Positions 24,609-34,500 of a stretch of DNA of 64,000 nucleotides are shown piece after piece. Origin of the DNA: Candidatus Avimonas merdigallinarum (lineage in GTDB: Bacteria; Bacillota; Clostridia; Oscillospirales; Acutalibacteraceae); assembly GCA_904377855.1 (NCBI GenBank), contig CAJFGS010000011.1:2239-66238 (forward strand), given 5' to 3'. How positions within the stretch are numbered: the first letter of the stretch is position 1; each line of letters starts with the position of its first letter. The notes beneath the pieces are model-generated. The model saw only the letters and a program-made list of their open reading frames with translations, ran no database searches and was not told the origin of the DNA. A program made the translations under genes and the position numbers.

Positions 24609-25487
24609 ATGACCTTGCAGATGGACGATAGGCAAACAGCAAAGCGGGTCCTGGCGATCCACGATTTGTCCGGGGTGGGGAAGTGCTCCCTCACGGCGAT
24701 CCTGCCGGTCCTCTCCGCGGCGGGGCTGGAATGCGCCGCCCTGCCCACGGCGGTGCTCTCCACCCATACGGGCGGGTTTGGGGAGGTGGTCTGCCAGGAT
24801 CTTACGGACGGGATGCTTCCCTCCGCCCGCCATTGGTTGAGGGAGGGGGTCGGGTTCGACGCGCTTTACAGCGGTTACCTGGCTTCCCGCGAACAGCTAG
24901 GGATCGTCCGGGAAATTTTCCGGATGTTCCGCGCCGGGCAGGAAGGCGGCCCCCTGACGCTGGTGGATCCGGTCATGGGGGACAACGGGCGGCTGTATCG
25001 GCTGTACACGCCCGAAATGGCGCGGGAAATGGCGGGGCTCTGCGCCTGCGCGGACGTGATCGTCCCCAATCTGACCGAAGCGGCTATCCTGCTGGGGCGG
25101 GAATACCGGCCGGCCGTCAGCCGGGAGGAAGCGGTGGAGCTGCTGCACGCGCTTTCCCGCCTGGGGCCGCGGCGGGTGGTGCTGACCGGCGTCGGCTTCT
25201 CGGCGGACCGTCTGGGCGCCGCCTGCTACGACGCGGATACCGGCCGGGAGGGATTTGCCGCGGAGCGTACCGTCCCTGGGCATTTTTACGGGACGGGGGA
25301 TCTCTTCTCCTCGGTGCTGCTGGCGGGACTTCTCCACTCAAAAGGCCTGGAGGCCGCCATGCGCGCCGCGGTGGAATTCACGGCGGAGAGCATCCGGCGG
25401 ACGGTGGACAGGGGGATGGAGCCGCGGTACGGCGTCTGCTTTGAGCCGGGGCTGCCCGGGCTGGCATGCCGCATGGAATCGGAATAA
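24609..25487 (+). CDS. pyridoxamine/pyridoxal kinase (ribokinase family)
   Basis: Phosphorylates pyridoxal-type B6 vitamers with ATP. The 292 residues begin with HDLSGVGKCSL, the substrate loop of PdxY/PdxK proteins, with STHTGGF (about 52-58), VDPVMGDNGRLY (about 118-129) and the late catalytic region HFYGTGDLFSSVLLAG (about 220-235), where the aspartate is the base. This GTGD motif replaces the GAGD of ribokinases, as in pyridoxal kinases. The start is uncertain: ATG 24609 lies tight against AGGAAGGG, while TTG 24615 and ATG 24621 are looser alternatives. It salvages PLP, which MetY in this window also uses. Confidence 0.87.
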   Translation: MTLQMDDRQTAKRVLAIHDLSGVGKCSLTAILPVLSAAGLECAALPTAVLSTHTGGFGEVVCQDLTDGMLPSARHWLREGVGFDALYSGYLASREQLGIVREIFRMFRAGQEGGPLTLVDPVMGDNGRLYRLYTPEMAREMAGLCACADVIVPNLTEAAILLGREYRPAVSREEAVELLHALSRLGPRRVVLTGVGFSADRLGAACYDADTGREGFAAERTVPGHFYGTGDLFSSVLLAGLLHSKGLEAAMRAAVEFTAESIRRTVDRGMEPRYGVCFEPGLPGLACRMESE

Positions 25488-25540
25488 GAGCAGGGACTCC
25501 TGCCGGCGGCACAGAGCCGGGAGGGGATACCTGCAGGGGA

Positions 25541-25576
25541 ACGGCCGGCGTTTTTTCGGAAAACGCCGGCCGTTTT
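25541..25576 (+). terminator. terminator after the pyridoxamine kinase gene
   Basis: ACGGCCGGCGTTTT (25541-25554) pairs with AAAACGCCGGCCGT (25560-25573), followed by TTT. Confidence 0.85.
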
Positions 25577-25792
25577 GCCGGTGTGTTGCCGACAGCGGCG
25601 GGCGTTCAAAAAAGCGTGGGGGCGGGAGAGAACTCCCCCCTTTTTTATCCATGGGAAGGTTGCCCGTCCGTTGCCCATTCAGGCGGCGGAGCCCTTTGGC
25701 GGTACATGCCGTCCGCCTGAAAAAGCATCGGTGGGAGGATGCGGACTGCCCATAAAAAAGGAAAGAGGATGGACAACCAGCGCCCGTTTCAT
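25577..25792. other. intergenic stretch before the MarR operon
   Basis: No gene is supported. A small GGGAG-AGAA-CTCCC hairpin followed by TTTTTT (about 25625-25649) could be a second terminator. Confidence 0.3.
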
Positions 25793-25841
25793 AAATTGTT
25801 CACAATTTGTGTGTTGATTTTTTAGCAGGCTGCCATATACT
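25793..25841 (+). promoter_or_regulatory. promoter and MarR-type operator of the exporter operon
   Basis: TTGATT (25814-25819), a 16-base spacer and TATACT (25836-25841). Just upstream is the palindrome AAATTGT-TC-ACAATTT (25793-25808), the size and AT-rich form of a MarR box. Downstream of the -10 another palindrome, TTAAGC-A-GCTTAA, overlaps the start of transcription. Either would let the adjacent MarR protein repress its own operon. Confidence 0.65.
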
Positions 25842-25888
25842 TTTAAGCAGCTTAACAATTAACCTGCTTGAAGAAAGGAGGACGTGCC

Positions 25889-26575
25889 ATGCCTGTCGGC
25901 AGCGATCCCGGCAATGGGGAAAGCCTTATGGAGTCGAATGGCCGCCGGCTGTTTTCCGCGCTGAAGGAGCTGCAGCGGCGGATCATGGGCTTCCACCCTG
26001 CGGCGGAAATCCGCCCCAGCGAATTCATGATGCTGCACAGCATGCTCTGCTGTCTGATGCGGCGGTTGGAGGAAGAGAGGTCTGCAGGGCAAACGGCTGC
26101 TCCGCAGACGGGGAAAGGCCACGACGTCGGGCAGGAACTGCGGCGGTGGGTGGAAAGCAGCGGCTGCCCCGGGGTGAAAATCGGGGAATTGAGCGCGTTC
26201 ACGCATCAAACGCCGTCAGGTGTCTCCCAGACGATCCGCGCGCTGGAAGAAAAGGGGCTGGTGCAGCGGGAAACCCTTTCTTCCGACCGCCGTTCGGTTT
26301 ATGTCCGCCCGACCGGGGAGGGGTGGGCGCTGGCCCGCCGTATGGAGCAGGACTTTTTCTCCCGGCTGGAAACCCTGGCGGACGAGATGGGGGAGGAAGA
26401 AACCAACCAGCTGATAGCGCTGGTTGACCGCCTGCTCGTGATCATTGACCGCCACCGGGCGGAAGAAGCGGCGGAAGGGCCGCCTGCCGGGGGAGCGCCC
26501 GCCGTCTTCCCTCCCGCGCCGGGGCGCCCCTGTCCCCGCGACTCTCACACCGAAAGGATGGACGAAGCCCGATGA
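25889..26575 (+). CDS. MarR-family repressor of the ABC exporter
   Basis: A 228-residue regulator. The winged helix is clear: IGELSAFTHQTPSGVSQTIRALEEKGLVQRE (about 90-120) is helix-turn-helix and recognition helix, and SSDRRSVYVRPT the wing. The dimer helices flank it. The C-terminus (about 185-228) is a proline/alanine-rich tail that is not part of the fold. ATG 25889 is eight bases after AGGAGG. The last four bases overlap the start of the first ABC gene (ATGA), so regulator and exporter are one transcript. Two palindromes by the promoter are likely sites for autorepression. Confidence 0.88.
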   Translation: MPVGSDPGNGESLMESNGRRLFSALKELQRRIMGFHPAAEIRPSEFMMLHSMLCCLMRRLEEERSAGQTAAPQTGKGHDVGQELRRWVESSGCPGVKIGELSAFTHQTPSGVSQTIRALEEKGLVQRETLSSDRRSVYVRPTGEGWALARRMEQDFFSRLETLADEMGEEETNQLIALVDRLLVIIDRHRAEEAAEGPPAGGAPAVFPPAPGRPCPRDSHTERMDEAR

Positions 26576-28794
26576 GAAAGGTACTCACCTATTTGAAATC
26601 CTACGCTTTGTGGATTGTCGTCTGCGTGGTGCTTCTGTTCGCGCAGGCGATGTGCGACCTGAGCCTGCCGAACCTGATGTCGGATATCGTGAATGTCGGC
26701 ATTATGCAAAGCGGCATCCAGGACAGCGCGCCGGAGGCCCTCAGCGAGGACGCCATGAAGCTAATGAAAACCTTCATGTCCGACGCCGATCGCCGGCTGG
26801 CGGAGGAGAATTACACCTTGGTTGCCGCCGGCGACCCGCAGTATACGGCGGATTATCCGGAGGCAGCGAGTAAAAACATCTATGTTTTGAACGACGATGC
26901 GCCGGCCATGGGCGGCGTGTTCGGCCGGGCGGCGATGACCTTTTTGAATTTTATGCAGCAGGCTGCCGGGCAGAGCGGCCAGGCGGGGGAGGCGTCCGAC
27001 TCCTCCTCCCTGGCCGAGGGGCTGGAGGATATCGATTTTGCGCCCCTGTACGCCATGCAGCCGCAGCTTGACCAGATGCCCTCCTCCGCCTTTGACAGCG
27101 CGCGGGAAATCGCCGCCGCCATGGACGAGTCCATGCTGGATCAGGTGGGCACGGTGATGGTCCGGCAGTTTTACAACGAACTCGGCGTGGATGTCGGCGG
27201 GCTGCAGAGCCGGTATATCTGGATTACCGGGCTGAAAATGCTGGCGCTGACCCTGGCGGGGGCGCTGGCCACCATCCTGGTCGGCCTGCTGGCTGCGCGG
27301 ATCGGCGCGGGGGTCGCCCGTTCCCTGCGGCACGACGTATTCAGCCGGGTGGAAGGGTTCTCCAACGCAGAGTTTGACCGTTTCTCCACCGCATCCCTGA
27401 TTACCCGCACCACCAACGACGTCACCCAGGTGCAGATGCTGTTTGTCATGGGGATCCGGATGATCTGCTACGCCCCGATCATGGGGATCGGCGGCATTGT
27501 CATGGCGGTGGGCAAGAGCGTGTCCATGACCTGGATCATCGCCCTGGGGGTGCTGGTCCTGGTTGGCCTGGTGCTGGTGATTTTCGCTATCGCGATGCCG
27601 AAGTTCAAAATGGTGCAGAAGCTGGTGGATAAGCTCAACCTGGTCACCCGCGAAAATTTGAGCGGCATGATGGTCATCCGCGCGTTCGGCACCCAGCGGT
27701 TTGAGGAAGACCGGTTCGACAAGGCAAATACGGATTTAACCAAGGTGAACCTTTTTGTCAACCGCGTCATGGTCTTTATGATGCCGGCGATGATGTTCAT
27801 TATGAACACCATCAGCCTGGTGATTATGTGGGTCGGCTCTCACCAGATCGAGGCCTCCGCCATGCAGGTGGGGGATATGATGGCCTTTATGCAGTACGCC
27901 ATGCAGATTATCACATCCTTCCTGATGATCGCGATGATGTTTATTATGGTGCCCCGCGCCGCCGTGTCGGCGGATCGTATCGCCGAGGTGCTGGCGACGC
28001 AGCCGAGCATCCGGGATCCGGAGCAGCCGAAAACCCTGGGGGACCGTGCCAGGGGCCGGGTGGAGTTCCGTCACGTCTCCTTCCGCTACGGCAATGCGGA
28101 GGACGACGTGCTCCACGACATCACCTTCACCGCCGAACCGGGGCAGACCACCGCCTTTATCGGTTCCACCGGTTCGGGCAAATCGACCCTGGTCAATCTG
28201 GTGCCGCGTTTTTACGACGTGACGGAAGGGGAAATCCTCATCGACGGGGTGAATATCAAGGACCTCACCCAGCATGAGCTGCACGAGCTCATCGGCTACG
28301 TCCCGCAGAAGGGCGTGCTGTTCTCCGGCGATATCGCCTCCAACCTGCGGTACGGCCGGCCGGAGGCGTCGGACGAGGAATTGGACAAAGCCGCTTCCAT
28401 CGCCCAGGCGTCCGACTTTATCGCCGCTACCGAAGGCGGGATGCACAACGAAATCGCGCAGGGCGGCGGCAACGTCTCAGGCGGGCAGAAGCAGCGGCTT
28501 TCCATCGCTCGGGCGCTGGTGAAGCAGTCGCCGATTTATATTTTCGACGACAGCTTCTCCGCACTGGACTTCAAGACCGACGCGGCCCTTCGCCGGGCCC
28601 TCAAAGAGAATACGGGGGATTCCACCGTCCTCCTGGTGGCCCAGCGGGTATCCACCATCATGCACGCGGAGCAGATTATCGTTTTGGACGAGGGCCGCGT
28701 GGCGGGGATCGGCACCCATGAGCAGCTGCTGAAAACCTGCGATACCTACCGCGAGATTGCGCAGTCCCAGCTGACAAAGGAGGAATTGGAATGA
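26572..28794 (+). CDS. ABC exporter half, degenerate-site subunit
   Basis: A fused permease-ATPase of 740 residues. After the first helix (about 10-32) comes an unusually large extracytoplasmic insert (about 35-215), then the remaining five helices and the ATPase. Walker A is GSTGSGKST (about 531), signature VSGGQKQR (about 636), and Walker B IYIFDDSFSALD (about 655), where aspartate replaces the catalytic glutamate. The partner encoded next has the intact glutamate but an altered signature, so the pair has one working and one degenerate ATP site, the usual design of heterodimeric multidrug exporters such as BmrCD and TM287/288. It overlaps both neighbours by four bases. Confidence 0.92.
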   Translation: MRKVLTYLKSYALWIVVCVVLLFAQAMCDLSLPNLMSDIVNVGIMQSGIQDSAPEALSEDAMKLMKTFMSDADRRLAEENYTLVAAGDPQYTADYPEAASKNIYVLNDDAPAMGGVFGRAAMTFLNFMQQAAGQSGQAGEASDSSSLAEGLEDIDFAPLYAMQPQLDQMPSSAFDSAREIAAAMDESMLDQVGTVMVRQFYNELGVDVGGLQSRYIWITGLKMLALTLAGALATILVGLLAARIGAGVARSLRHDVFSRVEGFSNAEFDRFSTASLITRTTNDVTQVQMLFVMGIRMICYAPIMGIGGIVMAVGKSVSMTWIIALGVLVLVGLVLVIFAIAMPKFKMVQKLVDKLNLVTRENLSGMMVIRAFGTQRFEEDRFDKANTDLTKVNLFVNRVMVFMMPAMMFIMNTISLVIMWVGSHQIEASAMQVGDMMAFMQYAMQIITSFLMIAMMFIMVPRAAVSADRIAEVLATQPSIRDPEQPKTLGDRARGRVEFRHVSFRYGNAEDDVLHDITFTAEPGQTTAFIGSTGSGKSTLVNLVPRFYDVTEGEILIDGVNIKDLTQHELHELIGYVPQKGVLFSGDIASNLRYGRPEASDEELDKAASIAQASDFIAATEGGMHNEIAQGGGNVSGGQKQRLSIARALVKQSPIYIFDDSFSALDFKTDAALRRALKENTGDSTVLLVAQRVSTIMHAEQIIVLDEGRVAGIGTHEQLLKTCDTYREIAQSQLTKEELE

Positions 28795-30695
28795 GCCAGA
28801 CGAATTCCCGCCCGCCCCGCCGCGGGCCGATGGGCGGACACGGGCCGATGGGCGGCGGCCCGATGATGCCCGGCGCGAAGGCCAAGGACTTCAAGGGATC
28901 GATGAAAAAGCTGCTGCGGCATATGGCGCAGTATAAATTCCGCATTCTTCTGGTGATGCTGTTTGCCGTGGCGTCCACCGTCTTTATGATTGTCGGGCCG
29001 AAAATCCTCGGCAACGCGACGACCGAAATGGCCAACGGCATTATGAGGAAGGTGATGGGGACCGGGGACGGCATCGACTTCGGCGCCATTGCGCGGATCC
29101 TGATGAGCCTGGTGATCCTTTATGTCATCAGCGCCGCCTTTTCCTATATCCAGGGCTGGCTGATGACCGGGGTGACCATGAAGGTCACCTACAACCTGCG
29201 CAACGACATCGTGAAAAAAATCAACCGGCTGCCGCTCAAATACTTCGACAAGACCAGCCACGGCGAAGTGCTTTCCCGGGTGACCAACGACGTGGACACC
29301 CTGGCCCAGTCCCTCAACCAGAGCATCACCCAGATTATCACCTCGGTGACCACCTTTATCGGGATCCTGGCCATGATGTTCTCTATCAGCTGGGAGATGA
29401 CCCTGATAGCGCTGTGCACCATCCCGGTTTCCCTGATCTTTATCATGGTGATTGTCCGCCATTCCCAGAAGTACTTCAAGGCGCAGCAGGAATACCTCGG
29501 CCATGTCAACGGCCATGTGGAGGAACTGTACGGCGGGCATGTGGTGATGAAGGCCTTCAACGGCGAAGAGGCTTCGGTGAAGGAGTTTGACCGGTATAAC
29601 GACACGCTGTACAAATCCGCCTGGAAATCGCAGTTCCTGTCCGGGCTGATGATGCCGGTGATGCAGTTTGTGGGCAACGTCGGGTATGTGGCGGTCTGCA
29701 TCCTGGGCGGCTGGCTGGCCACCCAGGGGCGGCTGGCGGTCGGCGATATCCAGGCGTTTATCCAGTATGTCCGCCAGTTCACCCAGCCGATCACCCAGAT
29801 CGCGAACATTTCGAACATCCTCCAGTCCACCACCGCGGCGGCCGAGCGGGTGTTCGAGTTCCTGGAGGAAGAGGAGGAAACCCCGGATAAGCCGCTGGTG
29901 CACATCAACATGGACGATGCTGCGGCCGACACCGATTCGAACGTGCATATTCAGGGCAGCGTCCAGTTTGCCCACGTGAAATTCGGGTACAGCCCGGAAA
30001 AAATCATCATCCACGACTTCTCCGCCGCCGTCCAGCCAGGGCAGAAGGTCGCGATCGTCGGCCCCACCGGCGCGGGCAAGACTACCATGGTCAAGCTGCT
30101 CATGCGCTTTTACGATGTGAACGAAGGCGCGATTCTGGTAGACGGGTACGATATCCGCGACTTCACCCGGAACGAGCTGCGCGGGCTGTTCGGCATGGTG
30201 CTCCAGGATACCTGGCTTTATAACGGCAGCATCCGGGACAATATCCGCTATGGCCGGCTGGACGCCACCGACGAGGAGGTGGTCGCCGCGGCCAAGGCGG
30301 CGCAGGCGGATCATTTCATCCGCACCCTCCCCGACGGTTACGACATGGTGCTCAACGAGGAAGCGAGCAACGTTTCCCAGGGGCAGAAGCAGCTTTTGAC
30401 CATCGCCCGCGCCATCCTGTCCGACCCGAAGATCCTCATCCTCGACGAGGCGACCAGCTCGGTCGATACCCGCACCGAGGTGCAGATCCAGAAGGCGATG
30501 GACAATCTGATGCAGGGCCGCACCAGCTTTATCATCGCCCACCGGCTTTCCACCATCCGCAACGCCGACAGGATCCTGTGCATGAAGGACGGCGACATTG
30601 TGGAGCAGGGCACCCACGACGAACTGATGGCGAAAAACGGCTTTTACGCCAACCTCTACAACAGCCAGTTCGAACGGGCGGAGGAATCCGCCTGA
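28791..30695 (+). CDS. ABC exporter half, catalytic subunit
   Basis: A 634-residue permease-ATPase. The N-terminus is a Pro/Arg/Gly/Met-rich tail (about 1-28: repeated GPMGG), then six helices and the ATPase. Walker A is GPTGAGKTT (about 424), Walker B LILDEATSSVD (about 549-559) with the catalytic glutamate intact, and the signature is VSQGQKQL, with Q in place of the usual second G. Its Walker A/B faces the canonical signature of the first subunit, forming the active site. The substrate is unknown; MarR control suggests a toxic compound or bile-like drug. Confidence 0.93.
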   Translation: MSQTNSRPPRRGPMGGHGPMGGGPMMPGAKAKDFKGSMKKLLRHMAQYKFRILLVMLFAVASTVFMIVGPKILGNATTEMANGIMRKVMGTGDGIDFGAIARILMSLVILYVISAAFSYIQGWLMTGVTMKVTYNLRNDIVKKINRLPLKYFDKTSHGEVLSRVTNDVDTLAQSLNQSITQIITSVTTFIGILAMMFSISWEMTLIALCTIPVSLIFIMVIVRHSQKYFKAQQEYLGHVNGHVEELYGGHVVMKAFNGEEASVKEFDRYNDTLYKSAWKSQFLSGLMMPVMQFVGNVGYVAVCILGGWLATQGRLAVGDIQAFIQYVRQFTQPITQIANISNILQSTTAAAERVFEFLEEEEETPDKPLVHINMDDAAADTDSNVHIQGSVQFAHVKFGYSPEKIIIHDFSAAVQPGQKVAIVGPTGAGKTTMVKLLMRFYDVNEGAILVDGYDIRDFTRNELRGLFGMVLQDTWLYNGSIRDNIRYGRLDATDEEVVAAAKAAQADHFIRTLPDGYDMVLNEEASNVSQGQKQLLTIARAILSDPKILILDEATSSVDTRTEVQIQKAMDNLMQGRTSFIIAHRLSTIRNADRILCMKDGDIVEQGTHDELMAKNGFYANLYNSQFERAEESA

Positions 30696-30728
30696 TCGCC
30701 CGGCGCCCAATCGCGGCATCTCTTACAG

Positions 30729-30768
30729 GCGCGCCCTTTCCTGCTGTCGCGGGAAAGGGCGCGCTTTT
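30729..30768 (+). terminator. terminator of the MarR-ABC operon
   Basis: GCGCGCCCTTTCC (30729-30741) pairs with GGAAAGGGCGCGC (30752-30764), followed by TTTT. Confidence 0.85.
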
Positions 30769-30912
30769 CCCTGCCCGGGAAACCATTGGCCCTGCCGGCG
30801 GAGGCGCCCCGCAAAAGCCGCCCGCTTCCCCAAAAGGGCTCAAGCGGGCCCCGGACCTCGCCTGCGCGGGCGAGGGCGGAAATAAGAGAAGAGAGAAGAA
30901 AGGGACAGGGGA

Positions 30913-30941
30913 GAGACAAGACGGGAAAATTGTGATATACT
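30913..30941 (+). promoter_or_regulatory. extended -10 promoter for the EamA gene
   Basis: TATACT (30936-30941) preceded by TGA (extended -10). The -35 (GAGACA, 30913-30918) is poor. Bases 30769-30912 contain nothing else recognised. Confidence 0.5.
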
Positions 30942-31025
30942 GAAAAACGGAATTGCTTTTTTGGGACCGGCGGACAGGGGGCTCCCTTTCCGGCGGGATC
31001 GCCATTTCAGAAAGGGAGGACGGCC

Positions 31026-31469
31026 ATGTCCGCCAATGCAAAGGGGAAACGCTCGATGTGGGTTGTATTCGCATTGCTTTCCGCCGTGTTCGCGGCGCTG
31101 ACGTCGATTCTGGCAAAAATTGGGGTGGACGGCGTAAACAGCAACCTGGCGACCGCTATCCGTACCGTTGTGGTGCTGGTAATGGCCTGGGGGATTGTCT
31201 TTGTCACCGGAACGGTCGGCGGGATCGGGCAGATCGGCGCGCGCAGCTGGGTATTCCTGATTTTGTCCGGGATTGCCACCGGGCTTTCCTGGCTCTGTTA
31301 TTACCGGGCGCTTCAGCTTGGCGAGGCTTCCCGGGTGGCGCCGATCGATAAGTTCAGCGTGGTGATCACCATGGCCCTGGCCTTCCTCGTGCTGCACGAA
31401 ACCGTCACCTGGAAGGCGGTGCTGGGCGGGCTGCTGATTACCGCCGGCACGATTTTGATGATTGTATGA
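31026..31469 (+). CDS. half-size EamA/DMT-superfamily transporter
   Basis: A 147-residue membrane protein, one EamA repeat with five helices (about 10-30, 40-60, 72-92, 98-118, 124-144), half the length of normal ten-helix members. ARSWVFLILSGIATGLSWLCYYRALQ and RVAPIDKFSVVIT are standard EamA wording. Such half-size proteins must dimerise. ATG 31026 is preceded by GGGAGGACGGCC. The substrate, a metabolite or amine, is not known. It lies 76 bases before addB. Confidence 0.85.
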   Translation: MSANAKGKRSMWVVFALLSAVFAALTSILAKIGVDGVNSNLATAIRTVVVLVMAWGIVFVTGTVGGIGQIGARSWVFLILSGIATGLSWLCYYRALQLGEASRVAPIDKFSVVITMALAFLVLHETVTWKAVLGGLLITAGTILMIV

Positions 31470-31545
31470 CCCCGCGGAAGGGGAAAAGGACCGGAGACGC
31501 CGCGTACGGCGGGCGTCTTCCCTTTGGAGGAAAAGGAGACGAACC

Positions 31546-34500
31546 ATGCTGCAACTTGTCCTCGGCCGGTCGGGTACGGGAAAAACCGAATGGGTGTACC
31601 AAAGGCTCTGTGAGCTCGCCGAGAGCGGGCGGCAGGGCCTGATGCTGCTGGTGCCGGAACAGTTTTCCTTTGAAAGCGAACGGGCGCTGCTGGAGCGGCT
31701 CGGCCCCCGCTTGAGCGGCGGGGTGCAGGTGCTCAGCTTTACCCGGCTGGCGGAACTGGTGTTCCGTGAAACCGGTGGGCTGGCGGGCCGGCGGATGGAC
31801 GACGCGACCCGCGCGCTCTTAATGAGCCGGGCGCTCGAACTGGCCGCCGACCATCTGGTGCTGTACCGCAAGCCGGCGGGCGCTCCCGAAACGGTGGAGA
31901 CGGTGCTGGCCATGACGACGGAGCTCAAGCAGTGCGGGATCTCCCCCCACCGGCTGGAGGAAACGGCCGGGGGGCTGCCGGAGGGGTCGACCCTCCGGCG
32001 GAAAACGGAGGAGCTGGCGCTCATCCTCGGCACGTATGAGGCGGTGGCTGCCGGGGTGACGGGGGAGAACGCCGGCGAAAACGCCGGAGAGGACGGCGCG
32101 GCGGGCCCCGACGGCGGTCATATCGCGTATATCGACCCGCTGGACGATCTTTCCGCCCTGGCGGAGCGGCTCCCCGAGAGCCGGATTGCGCGGGGCGCGA
32201 TGATCTTTGTGGACTCCTTCAAGGGCTTCACCGCGCAGGAGACGGCGGTGCTCCGCGTGCTCATGCGGCAGGCGGAGCAGGTGGCCGTCACCCTGTGCGC
32301 CGACTCGCTGGAGGATACGTCCGGCGGCTTCGGGCGCTTTTCCCCGGTCGTCCGCACCGCCGCCCGGCTGCGGGATTTGGCCCGGGAGGACGGCGTGCCG
32401 GTGGCGCGGGCGATTATCCAAAAGGAGAACCGCCGCGCCGCCTCGCTCCCCCTGCGTTTGGCGGAAGCGGGCTGCTTTATGCCCCGCCCGGAGGTGTATC
32501 CGGAAGAAACCGGGGATGTGACCCTCGTTTCCTGCGCGGATATTTACGCGGAATGCGATTTCGCCGCCCGCTTTATCCGCCGCCGGCTGCGGGAGCAGGG
32601 GGGCCGGGCGCGGGACTTCGCAGTGGTGGCCCGGAACCTGGACGAATACCGCGGGGTGCTGGACGCGGCGATGGAAAAGCAGGGCGTCCCGTTCCTGCTG
32701 GACGAGCGGGCGGACGTGCTGACCGAGCCCCTCCCCGCCCTGGCTCTCGCCGCGCTGGACGCCGTGACCGGCGGCTTCCGCACCGACGACCTGCTGCGGC
32801 TGGTGAAGACCGGGCTGGCGGGCTTTTCCTCCCATTCGGCGGCGCTGCTGGAAAACTATGCGCTGATGTGGCGGATCGACGGCCGCCGCTGGCGGGAGGA
32901 ATGGCGGGAAAACCCAGGCGGCCTGTCGGTGAAGGCGGACGAACGCTCGGACAAGCAGCTGGCCTACCTCAACCTCCTGCGCCGCCGGCTGATCCGCCCG
33001 CTGGAGCGGCTGCATGCCGCGCTGAACGCCCCCGGCGCGGACGGGGAGGCTTTCGCGCGGGCGGTTTATCGGTATTTGATCGAGGTAAAGGCGGATGTGC
33101 TGACCCGGCTGCGCGTCTCCCGGCTGGAGCAGGCGGGGGAGCCGGCGCTGGCCGAACGGATGGGCCGGCTTTGGGATGCCGTGATGGAACTGCTGGACCG
33201 CATGGCGGTTTCCTTCCGGGGAGAGGCGCTGCCGCCGGCCCGCTTTGCCGGGCTGTTCCGGATGGTGGCCCAGCTGACCGATCTCGGCTCGGTGCCGCAG
33301 AGCATGGACGCCGTGCAGGTCGGGCAGGCCGACCGGATCCGCCTGTCCGCTCCCAGGACGGTCCTTATCCTCGGCGCGAACGAAGGGGTGTTCCCGGCCT
33401 ACCCTGCCGCCCAGGGGATCCTGACCGACGAGGAGCGCCGGGAACTGATAGCCCGGGGGCTCCCATTGACGGAGGGGACCGATGTGCGTACGGCGGAGGA
33501 ACGCTATTTTGCCTATGCCGCGGTGGCCGCCCCTTCCGAACAGCTGGTGGTCAGTTACCTGCGGGGGAACGCGGCGGGGGAAAGCCTCGCCCCCTCCCTC
33601 CTGATCGATACGTTGCACCGGATCCTCCCCCGCTGCCGCACCCTGACCGTGACGGGGCAGGAGCCGGAGGAGGCGGAGTCGGAACGGGACGCGTTCGAAT
33701 GCGCCGCCTGCCTGTGGAACCGGCCGCTGCCCCGCGCGCGGGCCCTGCGGGAGGTCTTTGCCGCCCGGCCGGAGTATGCCCGGCGGCTCCAGGCGCTGGA
33801 CCGCGCGGCAGATCGCGCCCCCGCCGCCTTTGAGGACGCGGGGGCGGCCCGGCGCTTCTTCGGGGACGATTTGTGGCTGTCCGCCTCCCGGGTGGAGCAG
33901 TACCACCGCTGCCGCTTCTCCTATTTCTGCAAATACGGCCTGCAGGCTGCCCCGCGGCGCCCGGCCGACCTCGACGCGCTGGCCTTCGGCACCCTGACCC
34001 ATGCCGTCATGGAAACGGTGCTGCCGGGCTATGTTCGCGAAGGGTTTGACCGGATTTCCAAGGGGCGCGCCTTTGCCGACGCTGCGGCGGCGGTGCAGGC
34101 TTACGCGCAGGAGACCATGGGCGGGCTGGAGGACAAGCCCAGCCGCTTTGCCGCCCTGCTCGACCGCTTATCGCGGGTAGCGGGCGCGCTGCTCTGGCAG
34201 GTGGTGCGGGAACTGCGGCAGAGCCGCTTTGTCCCGGTGGATTACGAACTGCCGGTCGGCCTGCCCGACAAGGAGGGCGGCCCCGCCGTGCCGCCGGTGG
34301 TGCTCACCCTGACGGACGGGGCGAAGGTGCGGGTGGTCGGCCAGATCGACCGGGTGGATGTGTACCAGGCCGAAAACGGGGAACGGTACGTCCGCATCGT
34401 GGATTATAAAACGGGGTCGAAGGAGTTCCGGCTTTCCGACGTGGTGGAAGGCGTGAATGTGCAGATGCTCATTTACATCTTTTCGCTGTGGCAGAACGGC

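Noticed and set aside
28746-30719. A 657-codon antisense open frame opposite the second ABC gene
   Set aside because: It mirrors the real gene codon for codon, is histidine/glutamine/aspartate-rich without domains, and lacks a ribosome site.
31819-34002. A 727-codon antisense open frame opposite addB
   Set aside because: Shadow of a GC-rich gene; no recognisable motif and very high proline, arginine and glutamine.
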